DNA from: Urophycis tenuis
Lineage: Eukaryota; Chordata; Actinopteri; Gadiformes; Phycidae
Assembly (NCBI GenBank): GCA_036785325.1
Contig: JAXIVH010000014.1
Coordinates: 5,862,283 to 5,926,282 of the forward strand
Direction: 5' to 3'
DNA: 64,000 bases
Positions 24,501 to 36,700 of this stretch are shown here, in pieces. Within the stretch, counting starts at the first letter, position 1, and every line of letters starts with the position of its first letter. The notes beneath the pieces are model-generated. The model was not told the DNA's origin. It worked only from the letters and a program-made list of their open reading frames with translations, and did no database searches. Both the position numbers and the translations under genes were made by a program.

Positions 24501-27500
24501 CAATACATTTTCTGCAACAAAGAAATTGAAAAAGATCAACTTTAGCATATACATCACATAAAATAAATATATGACAAGGCTAGGAAAAATATAAAATACT
24601 CTACACGTCCCCTTTACCGAGTTATAAACTGAATAAAATATACCCTATCGGCAACCTTACAAAACATTGACCAATAACAGCCTTACATTGAATACACAAT
24701 GGTGACGTTCAATGGATTTGAAATGCACAGTGAGAGGTTGAAAGGTTGTGGACGGAGGCTCACCGATGGCTTGCAGGGTGAAGGCGCACGTGTTCCAGGC
24801 CATGGTGGGCACGTGTGGGCACAGCTCGTTGGGCGGGGTCTCCAGCCCCACCCTGTGCACCGTGGTGGCGCACACCACCAGCATCTCTGCGATGCTGTCT
24901 GAGAACCTCCTCCTGCCAAACACACATGGGCGTCAACGCGTCCAGGGGGAAGCGCCCTCTCCCCCTCCAGACCCCCCCTCACCCCCCGTGGAGAAGACGT
25001 GTGAAAAATTCAAAATGGCCGCGTCAAATCGGGTCGGTCACTCACGGCTCCTGCACGCCGAAGCTGAGGATGGATCTGAAGTCCGGCTGGCCCTCTCCAC
25101 AAAGCCCCGCCTCCTCTTCGCGAGACGCGCTCTCTGCGTGGCGGCAACGAGACAACCCGATCAAACGCCTCGCTCGTGTTAGGGCGTGACCGCCAGTTGG
25201 ATGACACGTGGTGATTCACGCTTCATCCAACGGTCTCCATGCAACAGATCCTCGTTCAGATGGCGCCGTTGTAGTGAACAGAATGTATAGTGACCAACAC
25301 TAACCGTATTGGTAGTATTGATCCCATGAACACTTCTACACACACTCTGTCTGTCACTTGTACATTCAATGTCAATTGCTTTAAAAAAAAAAATCCAATG
25401 TACATATTCGTCAGCACATCTCTACTTCTACAACACTCTTCTTCTACTTCTATTCTTTTTCTTCCCGTCACACCCTCCTTTTGTCTATAACCACCAGGAT
25501 AAACAGATCAGATCAGCTCTCACCATAGCTGTGACTGATGGACTTGAGTCCGATGATTCTGGCAGAGAGGATTTGAATCCAGCGGGGCAGGGTCAGGTGC
25601 TGGCCCACGATCTCGGCGTTCTCACTGCGTGACACGGAGGGAGAAGTCAAGACGTCATCTACGCTGACCTCAACACGCGTGGGTCACACAGAATCCATGC
25701 TGTGATGGGGTGGATTTTGAGGTTGTAATGAGCGCTCACTAGTCGAGGGTGAGCGGTTCCAGGGGGATGAGTGGCACCACGGTATTGCACAGGGACTTGC
25801 AGAGGGGACACAGGTACTGGCCGTTCTCCAGGTCGATGATCAGCTCGGCGTGGAGGCGGTTCCTGGTCGTGTTCTGGATCGCCTCGAAATACCTGCGGGA
25901 ACGGGGTCAAAAAGGTCACGGATTCAAAAGGTCACGGGTGGCCCTTCTCTCGGCGGACATGAGCATGAACGAAGATGCGAGGCCCGACCGGCCCAGTGGG
26001 CCTCCGACTCCAGACGGCCGATACGAGGGGCCGACGGAGAGACTCACTTTTGCCAGCAGCTGGAGTGCATGATGTGGCCGCAGCTGCCGGTGTGCGTCCC
26101 GACCGCCAGCTCAGGAGACATGAAGAGCGCATTGGACGGCGCTGCGTTACCTGCAAGAGATGCAGCGACTCTTAACTCAAGTCAAACTCAAGTGAGTGCA
26201 AGTGCAAGTAAGTAAGTGCAAACAGCAAATATCAATAGGTTTTTCCTATTTCGGTGAATGTATCTGAGGCCTAAAAGAGGCAATCTCGAATATCTCCAAG
26301 TGTCTGAATTGAAATAAATGTCAGCTGGGTCACCAAAGGAGAAAATCCACCAATGACTGCGAGACCCACCGCATGCGTTCTCCGTGCCCAGGGTCTTCCC
26401 CCTGCACTGCGTGAGCACCGTGGACCTCTGGACGCACGCCGTCAGCACCATGGCCTGGGAGTGGGCCGTCACCTCCTGCTCCTCCTGGCAGAGGATGCAG
26501 GTCAGCACCTCCCTGTGGGCGGGGGTGGAGCCCCGCTGGGGGCCCAGGGCCACACAGTGCTCCCGCTGCTCCGACATGACACAGCAGGAGCTGAATGGGG
26601 GTTGGGGGGGGGGGGGGGGGGGGGGGGGGGGAGGGGGCAACAGGGTGAACACATTGGCGAGCTGAAAAAAAAAAAGTAACTCTTGCATGCAATTGAGTTG
26701 GAAAGAAATTGGGACGTTCCCGCTATGTAATAACGCTGTCTTTAGTCGGGGAGGGGGGGGGAATGCGACAATCTGCGGTGGTCTCGGTGACGTCGACTGG
26801 AAGGTGAAAGCCGACGCGACGCTAGACCGCCAACACCGCCGGACCCCGCCGGACCCCGCGGACGGGCCGCCGCCTCCATCACCTCACCTCTCGCTGGACG
26901 CGGCCATGGAGTGTCCTCCGTGGTTACTGCTGCTGCTGCTGCTGCTGCTGCTGTCGGGCATGTTGTCGTACAGCATCTTGTTGGACTCGATGAAGTTCCT
27001 CTGCATGGCCGACATCTGGGCCATGATCTTCTGGCGATGGAGCTTGGCCGCATCCGCCTTCCTCTTGCGCTCGGCCTTGTCTTTGTCCTGGGCCGCCTCG
27101 AGAACGTCCAAGTGAGATGTGAGAGCGTTAAGGGCGGTACACCTTTTCAGGTAAAAATGCACCCTATGCGCTTGAGAAAGTGAAAAAAATTGTTGGTCCT
27201 CTACACATCTTTGGCCATTTTTTTTTTGCTATTTTTGTCTAAAAATAGAGTCAATATGTTGTCAAATGTCAAAAACAAACATTCCATTCCATTTCTGGGG
27301 TCAGAATTGTATGGGAAAATTTGTTAATTTGTCTCTGTATGTTGTTTACTTCAAATGTTGTGCCACTGTCTATATCATTTTTAGATTCTGGTCGGGTGCA
27401 GCAAAGGGTTAAAAATAAAGCCTTTGGGACATTATTTCAGCTTGGCAGCTGGCAGATTCTGAAAATAGACACTAAGGATAAAAAAAAAGGTGGCATGAAT

Positions 27501-30500
27501 AAATCCGGAAGGTGCGTGTGGACCCCTACCAGCAGCAGGTATGTAACATGCAACCTTTTTTTTCCCGATTGTCATTATTGTCGGTGCGTACGTATCGCTT
27601 CCTGTATATAGGCATGTTACACATAACCCACTTAAGGGCACTGGGTCTTTCTGGTCCACAACTGGTTTTTACCTCTGGTTCTGGTTTGCTTGTGTCCATG
27701 GCGCTGACTGAGGCCGTTGGGCTTGACTTCTCTCTGAGGCACTTCACAATCTCAAACATCTAGCAGATCAGCACAGATTTGCATAAAATGAGTAACAGAC
27801 AACCGGTACGAAACCATTACACGTGCATGAACGATGTGCTCCACAGTGTCAAGAGCTCACCTGGAGAATCCACTTGACCATGTCACTGTGGCCCTCCAGC
27901 GCTGGAAGTGACTTGACTTTGGTCAGTAGCTGGAATACAGATTTGCCGTGTTCTGAGGCAACACCTAAGAGACCAGTGAAACAGATTTGGATCACAACAA
28001 ACCAATACAAACAGTTGCAAGCAGTAAATGCTTTGTGATAAGTCAATCGACCGAGCAATCGAATGCTCCTTGGAGAGAATTGAATATATATGACTCCAGT
28101 GAATATGACTCTAAATGAACACCGAAGTGTTCAGTGCTGGAGATGGGCATTTGGAGTCATTCAGCACATTTTCATCATCACTTCATCACTAAATCATCAA
28201 ATTAAAAAAAATGAAATAATCAATAGAGCATCATTACGGACATTACATCATCATTAGTCACAGGACTAGCAATGGTGACAAACGGCATTCAACGAAATGA
28301 AACGAAACCAAGGCACCATGGCCTCCACCCACGTGCTTTGAGGCTGAACGTGAAGGCAACCTCCTTGTCTGCGGCGGCCTCCAGTTGGGACTTCTCCTCC
28401 AGCAGCGCCTGTCCAATCAGATGCAGGGCCTTGGAGAAGGGGCGCACATGACATCATCACTACGGGGGGGGGGGGGGGGGGGGGGGCTGGTCAGCGGAAA
28501 GAGACTAAAACGCCAACATTGAGAGATTGGATCACACTCCGTGAGTCGTCCGTTAGCACGTACCCTCTGGACCATGGCCTCTGTCCACTGGGTGGAGCGG
28601 TCCTTGGCGGCCCTCTGCAGCACTCGCCGCAGGATGTGGACGAAGATGTCACAGCTGAGCAGCTGCACCACGCTGGAGAAGGCCGGGCAGAAGGCCGGCG
28701 GCACCGGAGGTCGCAGCGCTGGGTGGGGGAGAGAAACGCGAGGGACAGCGTGTCCAAATGTCAATGTCAACCGATTCCTCGTCCGACTCTCATCTCTGAG
28801 CCGATTCCTAAAAAACATTGGACGGTAGCCGAGCCCATAGAGCGTCTCAGTTTCGTCTCTGTGCGTTGCTGGTCCGACCGTGCCCTTGGCCACACTGAAA
28901 AGGCCTACAAACGTATTATTATTAACCTTGATCGGTGCCTTCCTGAGCTCTCCTCTTCTTCTGGGAATCCTCTGCCTAGAACAGAGACAGCAGCAGCCAT
29001 TATATTGAACTGCATATCAGTAAAGAAGAATCCAGGAGTGTGCTGTAAGCTTTCATCATACCTTGCTGTGCTGGAATTTGGAGTAGTGGTAGAAGAAAGG
29101 ATTGAACTCCGGCAGACACTCTTTCTTCACTTCATACAGACCGGAGCCTGACACCCCAGGTTTCCTAAGAATGGAAACATGGTCCCATTTAAACCCTCAA
29201 CAGTAATCATCCAGGCTAAATGGCACCACACAATTCACACCTTTACTTACTTGAAATTGGAAACTTTGGAAATAACAGACTCCAGGCCTGTTTCATTGCT
29301 CTCCTAGGAAAATAAAAGTTTCAACAAATGTTGCACATCTTTGACATCATTTGGCTTGTTGAGGTCCACATGAGAGATGCCGTGTGGCTCACGTTATCTG
29401 GCAGGCCTTTGACCAGTCCACTGTGGGCCATGGGCTCAATGCACAGCAGGTGGATCACTTCCCTCGTCGTCACATCCTCTTTGGTTACATCACTGACCCC
29501 CGGCATATAGCGCTCGCCTGGGTGGGTGGGGGGGGGGGGGGGGGCAACACCACAGAAACGCTATTGGGCAAACATGGAGGAACAGGCAGCAGACAGCGAA
29601 TGGGCCTCGTGGAAATTGAACCACTTTCGAGGAGGGCGTGAGAGGAGGAGAGGCATACCGATGATGACGATCAAGAGAAAGAGCATCTCCTCCGTCAGCC
29701 GATTCCACTGCTTCAGCAGCTCCTGCGGGACGGGATGTTCAAGAGCATGAGGACGACTTGAGGAACAGAGAGCACGGGGCGGCGAGGCGAGCGAGAGAGT
29801 GAGACAGAGACAGACCCGAGAGAAAGACACAGGAGTCACGGAGAAAGCCAGAGAGACGCGCACAGAGAGAGAGACGGAGAGATGCGGAGAAAGACTTGAT
29901 GTTGAGGGTGGTCTGCTTGCCTGGTCTTTGCCCGACGTACTCCCGTTGAAAACGTCAAAGAGCTCGAATCTCAACAAGAGCAGCATGAGGAAGTGGTTGG
30001 GGTCCATTTTGGAGGCTGCGATCTGTTCATCGTTTAGATAAAGTACCCATTTACAAATGCAGCGTATAATGACAATCAATTTATGACGACGTGTTATCCT
30101 CATAATGTTATAAATGGAGGGACACTGAAACAACCTCCCCCTCTCACTCACCTGTAACATGAGGACGTCCTTGTCATACATCTCTTCCCGGCACTTCACA
30201 TCTTGATAGTAATACACCTAAGAGGAAGAACCAAGCCAGAGTTAGTCACAGCCCCTTCGTGGAAAATGAGGTGTGCACGAGACAAGATAAATATATACAT
30301 ATATGTACTTTTTAAAATGAACCATTTTCAACAGACCTGGCTGACAAGCGAGAGCCCATTGCGTCGCCACATCTCCGCAGAGACCTGCGCCACCAGCACC
30401 AGACAGCGCAGGGAATGTTCCGCCAGGGACGGGTAATCGTAGCTCGCCTGGAACAGAGGGGACCGGCCATGTGTCTTCACCACCTCTATTCAAATGTTAC

Positions 30501-30715
30501 CAAAAAAAACTGTCGCGTGTACCAGGTGTACTCACGGGGTCTACATGCTGGTGGAGGCGTTCGATCGCCCCCGTCCTGCACACGTGCAGATACAAGCCTG
30601 TGGGTGACACACACACACACAGGTCGGTCACACGGGCAGTGCATTGCAGACAGTCCTTCAGAGAATGATGATGCGTGTTGAATTCACACGCAGGCACACA
30701 GACACAGACACAGGC

Positions 30716-30771
<56 letters not shown>

Positions 30772-33700
30772 CAGTCTTACCAGCAAAGAGCCGGGAGATG
30801 GGCAGGTGTATGCTGACGGGCTCCTGGGAAACCTTGTAAGGACGGACGTGAAGGATCTGTTTGCACATGTAGAAGTCAGAGGGCTCGCTCTGGGCAGCCC
30901 GGTTATTGCACAGGATCAGGGCCTCGTGGCATTCTCTGAAGGCCTGCAGCAGGACCTTCTCCTGCACAGGTGGGAGGATGAGGATGTGAAGTCGCGCACA
31001 GCAACATATCGATTATGTTGATTATGTTTTGTCTGCGCAGTGGGACTTACATCAGAGGCGCACCAGTCCTGGAACATGGAAAGAATGTGACGCAGCTGGA
31101 TCTGCAGAGAGAATCCGGCCTCCCACTCTGGTTCAACCTCGATGTGCTGCCCAAACTGCCGCTTCACCTCCTCCATACCCTGGAAGTGGAAAGGTTGCGA
31201 CGGCCATTTTTACTCGGGTCTCCATCAACGAGTGTGAGGTGAAACCGTCAAACGACGGCAGGCGGGCTTTGCGTGACCGCGTACCTGCATACAGCCAAGG
31301 AGATCCAGAAAGGCTTTGAAGCCTTCCAGAAACTCTGTCCTCAACGCATCGGTCCATTCAGTGGGCTTGCTAATTAGAATGTACCTGCATTAATAAAAGA
31401 TAAGTTAGACATGCAATCGGTGCAAGATGTATACACACACACACACACAAACACACACACTTCTTTGAAGTCCGGGTACAATATAACTTTTCCATAAAGT
31501 CGGTGCTTCTTTCTGTCACAGCCACGCATGTTTCCCGCCCTCCCTCTATCACCTGAGGTCGTTAAGGATGACGTGGATGCGCGAGAACTTGTCCGTGTTG
31601 TAGCCTTGGAAGTGGAAGCGGTTGGAGTCCCCCAGGTGCCCTCTGAGGACCACCATGATGGTGCCGACGATCACCTTGAGGACCTTAGCTTCTTCGATCA
31701 GATGTCTGGCCTGGGGAGGGATGGGAAGGCAGGGCAGAGAGACATGTTGTGAGATACGTCGCTTTGGACAAAGGCACCTGCAAAATGGCCGAATGTAAAT
31801 ATGTTCAAAAATAACATTTTGTCACATGTACTTTACGTGCTATTGCTTCTTCTATGCTTGCTGTTTACTCAACAAGAAGGTAATATAATTATAATTAAGT
31901 AATAAGCAAAAACAAAAACAAAAAAAAAAGATGAAGCTCACCAGTGTGGGCACAGTGAAGATCTGTACAGACAGAGAAGAAATGTATATACTCCTGTCGT
32001 GATAATCAAAGATGAAACACTGTTGCAGGATATCATAATTCTGGAAGACCAAAGAAACCGGCGTTAGTAACTACAAAACACCATCACCAACGTTTTTTTT
32101 TAGCAATAATAATAATAATATTGGGGGGGGGGGGGTTAAACCTTTGTGAATTCAATAGCAAAAAGTCTTTTGGACTCTGTATCCATGAGCAGGCTACAGA
32201 AGATCAACTCGTACACTATCTTGCGAGCACCTAGTGGGGGGAGAGCGAGAGAGACAAAAGGAAGAGATTCATGGTTATGAAACAGAAAATGAGACTCGAT
32301 CATCCGACTGGGTGTACAAACTCCGCGCCCACTCACCCTTGTGCATCACAAAGTCATGCAGCATGAGTTGGCTGACGAAACAAGGATCCTGGTGCACCGG
32401 TCTGTGCTCAAGGAACACTTGACAGAAGATCTGCCTGAATACAACTGAAAGGAAAACCACACATCAACCAGCTAAGTGTCTTCAGCGTGCTCAATGCTAC
32501 ACGTCGTTCCATGCTACACGACGACCAATAGTTTGTCAATTACTTCATTGAACTTGACATTTATAAACGATTAACGGCGGAGGGACTGCACCTCCACCAA
32601 TATCGAATGACGCGCATCAGAGGATGCTTGGACGCTCATACCCGAGTAGCTGATAATCTTCTGAAACCAGGTGCCCAGCCGCAGAGCAAAGCTCTGGTGG
32701 GCCACCACTGCGTACAAAAGGACCTCCACGCGCAGAGCCTCCTGGGAGATGTGCTCGGAGTTGGACTGCGAGAATGGCCAGAGTTAGGCATGTATACATG
32801 TATACAGAGACCCCAAAAAAACTAAACTAAAAAGTAACCAGCCACTGACACTGACCAGATGCAGAACTGCATTGGAACGTACCTCGATGAGGTCGTTCAC
32901 TTCCTGGCAGGCGAGAGCCGTTCCTTTCTTCACGATCCACCGGCCCTGTTTCACAAAGCAAGAGACCGTTACCGCGACGCAATGTGATGCCCGGCGTTGT
33001 TTACTTTGTTTCACACCTAGTGGTTCCAATGCCTCCCCCCCCCCCCCCCCACCGGGTGCTCGCTATGCCAGAGTTCTCATGTCCCCACACCTCTTTGTCG
33101 ATGAGAGCTGTGTGAGCCTGGGCCACGGCCTGGGTGCACTTGATGGAGCGCTGAAGGCTGTAGATGACGTGGTCGAACGAGTGCTGGTCGTCGTTGTACA
33201 GCACGCACAAATACAGGTCCTTGTCAACACTGCAAACATGAGTGGTTTTGGTTTATAGTTTTGGCGACGAGTCACTGTGCACACAAAAAAAACGTCAATG
33301 GACTGCGGTCCTTTGTAATGTGGATACGTTGAGCGCATAGAAAACTCATCCACGGACCAATGTTGGATACTGTGATACCCAGCATCACTCCATGTACCAA
33401 CGCAACAACCGGTCGTCCAGCCTTTGTGTTTCGTGACAGATGGCTTGGCAGTACCTGGGCTCCAGCTCTTCTGGGAGCTCGTAGCACTTATCCCAGATCA
33501 GCATTTCTGTGATGTAGCGCAGGAGACAACGGAACAGCTGCTCTGCGCGCTCATGCAGGGCAGGCTCCAGCACACTGGTGTCCTGAAAAGCACGGTTAAT
33601 ATGCATGAGGCATGTGCACGTGTCTTCCTATCAAGACACACTACAGCAATCCGTGTCACCCAGCAGCACCGAGTCATTCCGCTGTCGCCGCGTTTACATG

Positions 33701-36700
33701 GGGTTACCGGTTCACCGGTTCCCCGTGTAGCCGACACTTGATGCTGATGCCTGGAAAGTACAACTTTGCATTGTGAGCTCCCGGTTCACCAGACTCACTG
33801 GATGCTGTGTGACAATACGTCTAAACCTGCATAACCTTGCATAGCTCTACCCTCATGCTCTTATTTGATGTACGTCTTGGCACTTTAATTGCTCTTTGTA
33901 ACTTGGCACTTAGTCAGAGATGTTGTATACTAGCAATGGTTAACCTAGCAATTGAAATGCTTGAAACTTGTTCTGGTGACTCTCTTACTGTATTAGCAGC
34001 AATTAAATGTTTTACTTTCTTATGACAAATGTACTCTTTGTAAAATGCCCTAAATGTAAATGTAAATGTAAATCTCAATGGCAAAAGGTGTGATGAGTTG
34101 GATGGCTCATGAACGGATAAGGTTCCTTAAAATATACAGATGACCACCAACATGTTTTTTTTTATGTTCAACGTGTCAGTGCTTGTTAAAGCAGCGTTTA
34201 CATCTGCAGTGGAAAACACAAAGCAGGCCACCAGGCCTGCTTTGTGTAGGGCGTAGGGTTGCCTCATAATTGAGGCGCCTGTTGATGGATGTGGAAAGAA
34301 AGTCACAGAACCGTCACGCTCTGTGCATTTGATGAAAAGCTTGCTTCGGTATCAGCCTTATCCAAAAGGACGCCCAGCTGCAGTGAAGAGCCAGCGAGAC
34401 AAATGAAGACACAATGCCGGGAACTGGGTGAACCGTAAAAAGGACCTCGCGTAAAAATAACAAACAAACATTGGTGTTGTGATTTGTTAGCTCAAAAGCA
34501 TTTGGATGGCAATTCACATCCATTATATAAACCAACAAAGGCAGTCAAAAAGCAATGTGATACGGTGTGACATCTCAGAAGAGCCACAATTCATACCGAG
34601 TTCAACTACAGCTGGAGCATTGCCGTTTGTTTTCCTCCACAGCTTATAATCTTGTAAGCAAACACTCAGAACAATTCTAAACATTCTCAGGCAGGGAAGG
34701 TCATTTAATGTCACTTTCCCAGATACTCTTCCGCTACCCAAAGCCAAAAATACAGTCAAGACAAAATGCTCAAATATTGAGCAGAGCGCGAGAGAGCGAG
34801 AGGGAGAGCGAGAGGAAGAGAAAGACACAGAAAGAAGGAGAGCAAGAGGGAGAGAAAGACAGAGAAAGAGAAGTAGAGCAAGAGGGAGAGAAAGAGTGAG
34901 AGGGAGAGAAAGAGAGGGAGAAAGAGAAAGAAAGAGCGAGATAAAGAAATAGACAGAGATAGAGAAAGAGAAAGAAAGAGAGCGAGAGAAAGAAATAGAG
35001 ACAGAGATAGAGAAAGAGAAAGAAAGAGAGCGAGAGAAAGAAATAGAGACAGAGATAGAGAAAGAGAAAGAGAAAGAAAGAGAGCGAGAGAAAGAAAAAG
35101 AGACAAAGAAAGAGAAGGAGTGAGAGAGAACGAGAGAGGGACGCATCTGGGGTTCACCAAATGGGAAAGAAAAGACATCCTTTCCACCCCCCCCCTTTGC
35201 GCCTTTTATGTAATGTAACTCACGGTTTCCATGGCAACAGTTGCCCCCTGGTCATGTTTCGAGCAACAGGGACCGATCTTCCAGGCCTCCACATCTCCAC
35301 AATCACAGAAACCCCCACCCGATGACGCGTGCATCTGAGGAAGGGATCATCATGTTGGGATCACGCGGGATGGGAAGAGATATACGGCAATCAACATGAG
35401 TGCATTTGGAAAACGCATAATTTCTTTCAATCCTTATATTATACACAATGTTCAAAGGCGCATGTTCATCAGAGTAAAAGCATATAGGCGGTACCTTATA
35501 GCGGTGGCCCTTATGCACACTTTCCTGGAAGCAATCCATGCACAGCACACAGGTGGGGTCAATAGCGCAGTCCCTGCGATCAGTAGAATGCAATTTGGGT
35601 CACTAATACGCATACAACTTTGTAAAAAAAATAAATAAATAAAAAACGAGTTACAGAAATTATGTTGTACAAAGTCAATTGTAAAAATGTCAAACAAAAC
35701 ATTTTTTGGATATACAAGCAAGGCATTGTATTGATCGGGCAAATATATGAACGCATCATATTTCTGCCACGTTGACGTATGAAAGAACATTGTGTTTAAT
35801 AAGCAACTGGCCGTAACTAAAGGAGGCCCTGATCAGGATCTGTGGGGCAGGTCACTGCCCGGAGAATTCACAGCAACTCGATCCAGTTTTACACACTTTT
35901 ACATACAATGATGAAGAGGAAGAAGAAGAAGAAATCACAGCAAGCCTTGTGACGTTTCTATCGTGTGGCTGGCGACAAACCAAAAGCACACAAACGGACG
36001 ACAGAGCATAAACTCATCTTCAAAAGGCGACACGACGTTGAGGGTTAAATGTCTATGTCACTGGCGCCATTCTCATTGGAAAATACAGCATACAAGTCAT
36101 AACTGATATCAATCGTTGATGCAATTTAGTTTGTCTGATTTCTTTCTCCGTTTTTGTGGCGTTGATTCGGGACGTCCCTGATGTCGAAGGACCGTTGTTG
36201 TCCCCCGGGACGAGACACGCTCAATACCACCGATCAAACTATTTGGAAGCAACGTCTTCCCAGAACGATCGATCAGAGCACCCTTAGCTGTCACATTGAA
36301 AGCCTAAAAGGGGGCGACTGCCATTTGAAGATCATGGCAGCTGAAGAAACACAATCTTGTGATGGTCTTTCAGTTTTTAAAAAATTAATCCAAAATAAAA
36401 AAAAGGATAATGCTCTCGTATTATTTCTCTCACAGTTTAATATTATCTTAATGACTGTCTTGGCAATTCCTCAGCCAAAACAAAACATATATGACATCCA
36501 GGACCATGGGTGTCTCTCTGACACTTTATAGACTAAGTGACTACTTGAAAACATATTAATTGATGGGGTGATGGTCAATTAAAATAAAAGGGGTAAGCTG
36601 TTGGGTCGACTCTGACCTGCAGGAGTAGACCGTCTCTCCCTCCTTGAAGACACGTCCACATAGTCCTGAGGCCTCGCTTCCTTGCTTGAGCTTTGCCAAA

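Noticed and set aside
34045..34070. Possible CRISPR-like short repeats
   Set aside because: Tandem hexamers without spacers in a vertebrate intron; a LINE tail, not an array.
34523..35187. Long Ser/Leu/Phe-rich minus-strand frames
   Set aside because: Translation of a GAGA-type purine repeat in a ubr1 intron.
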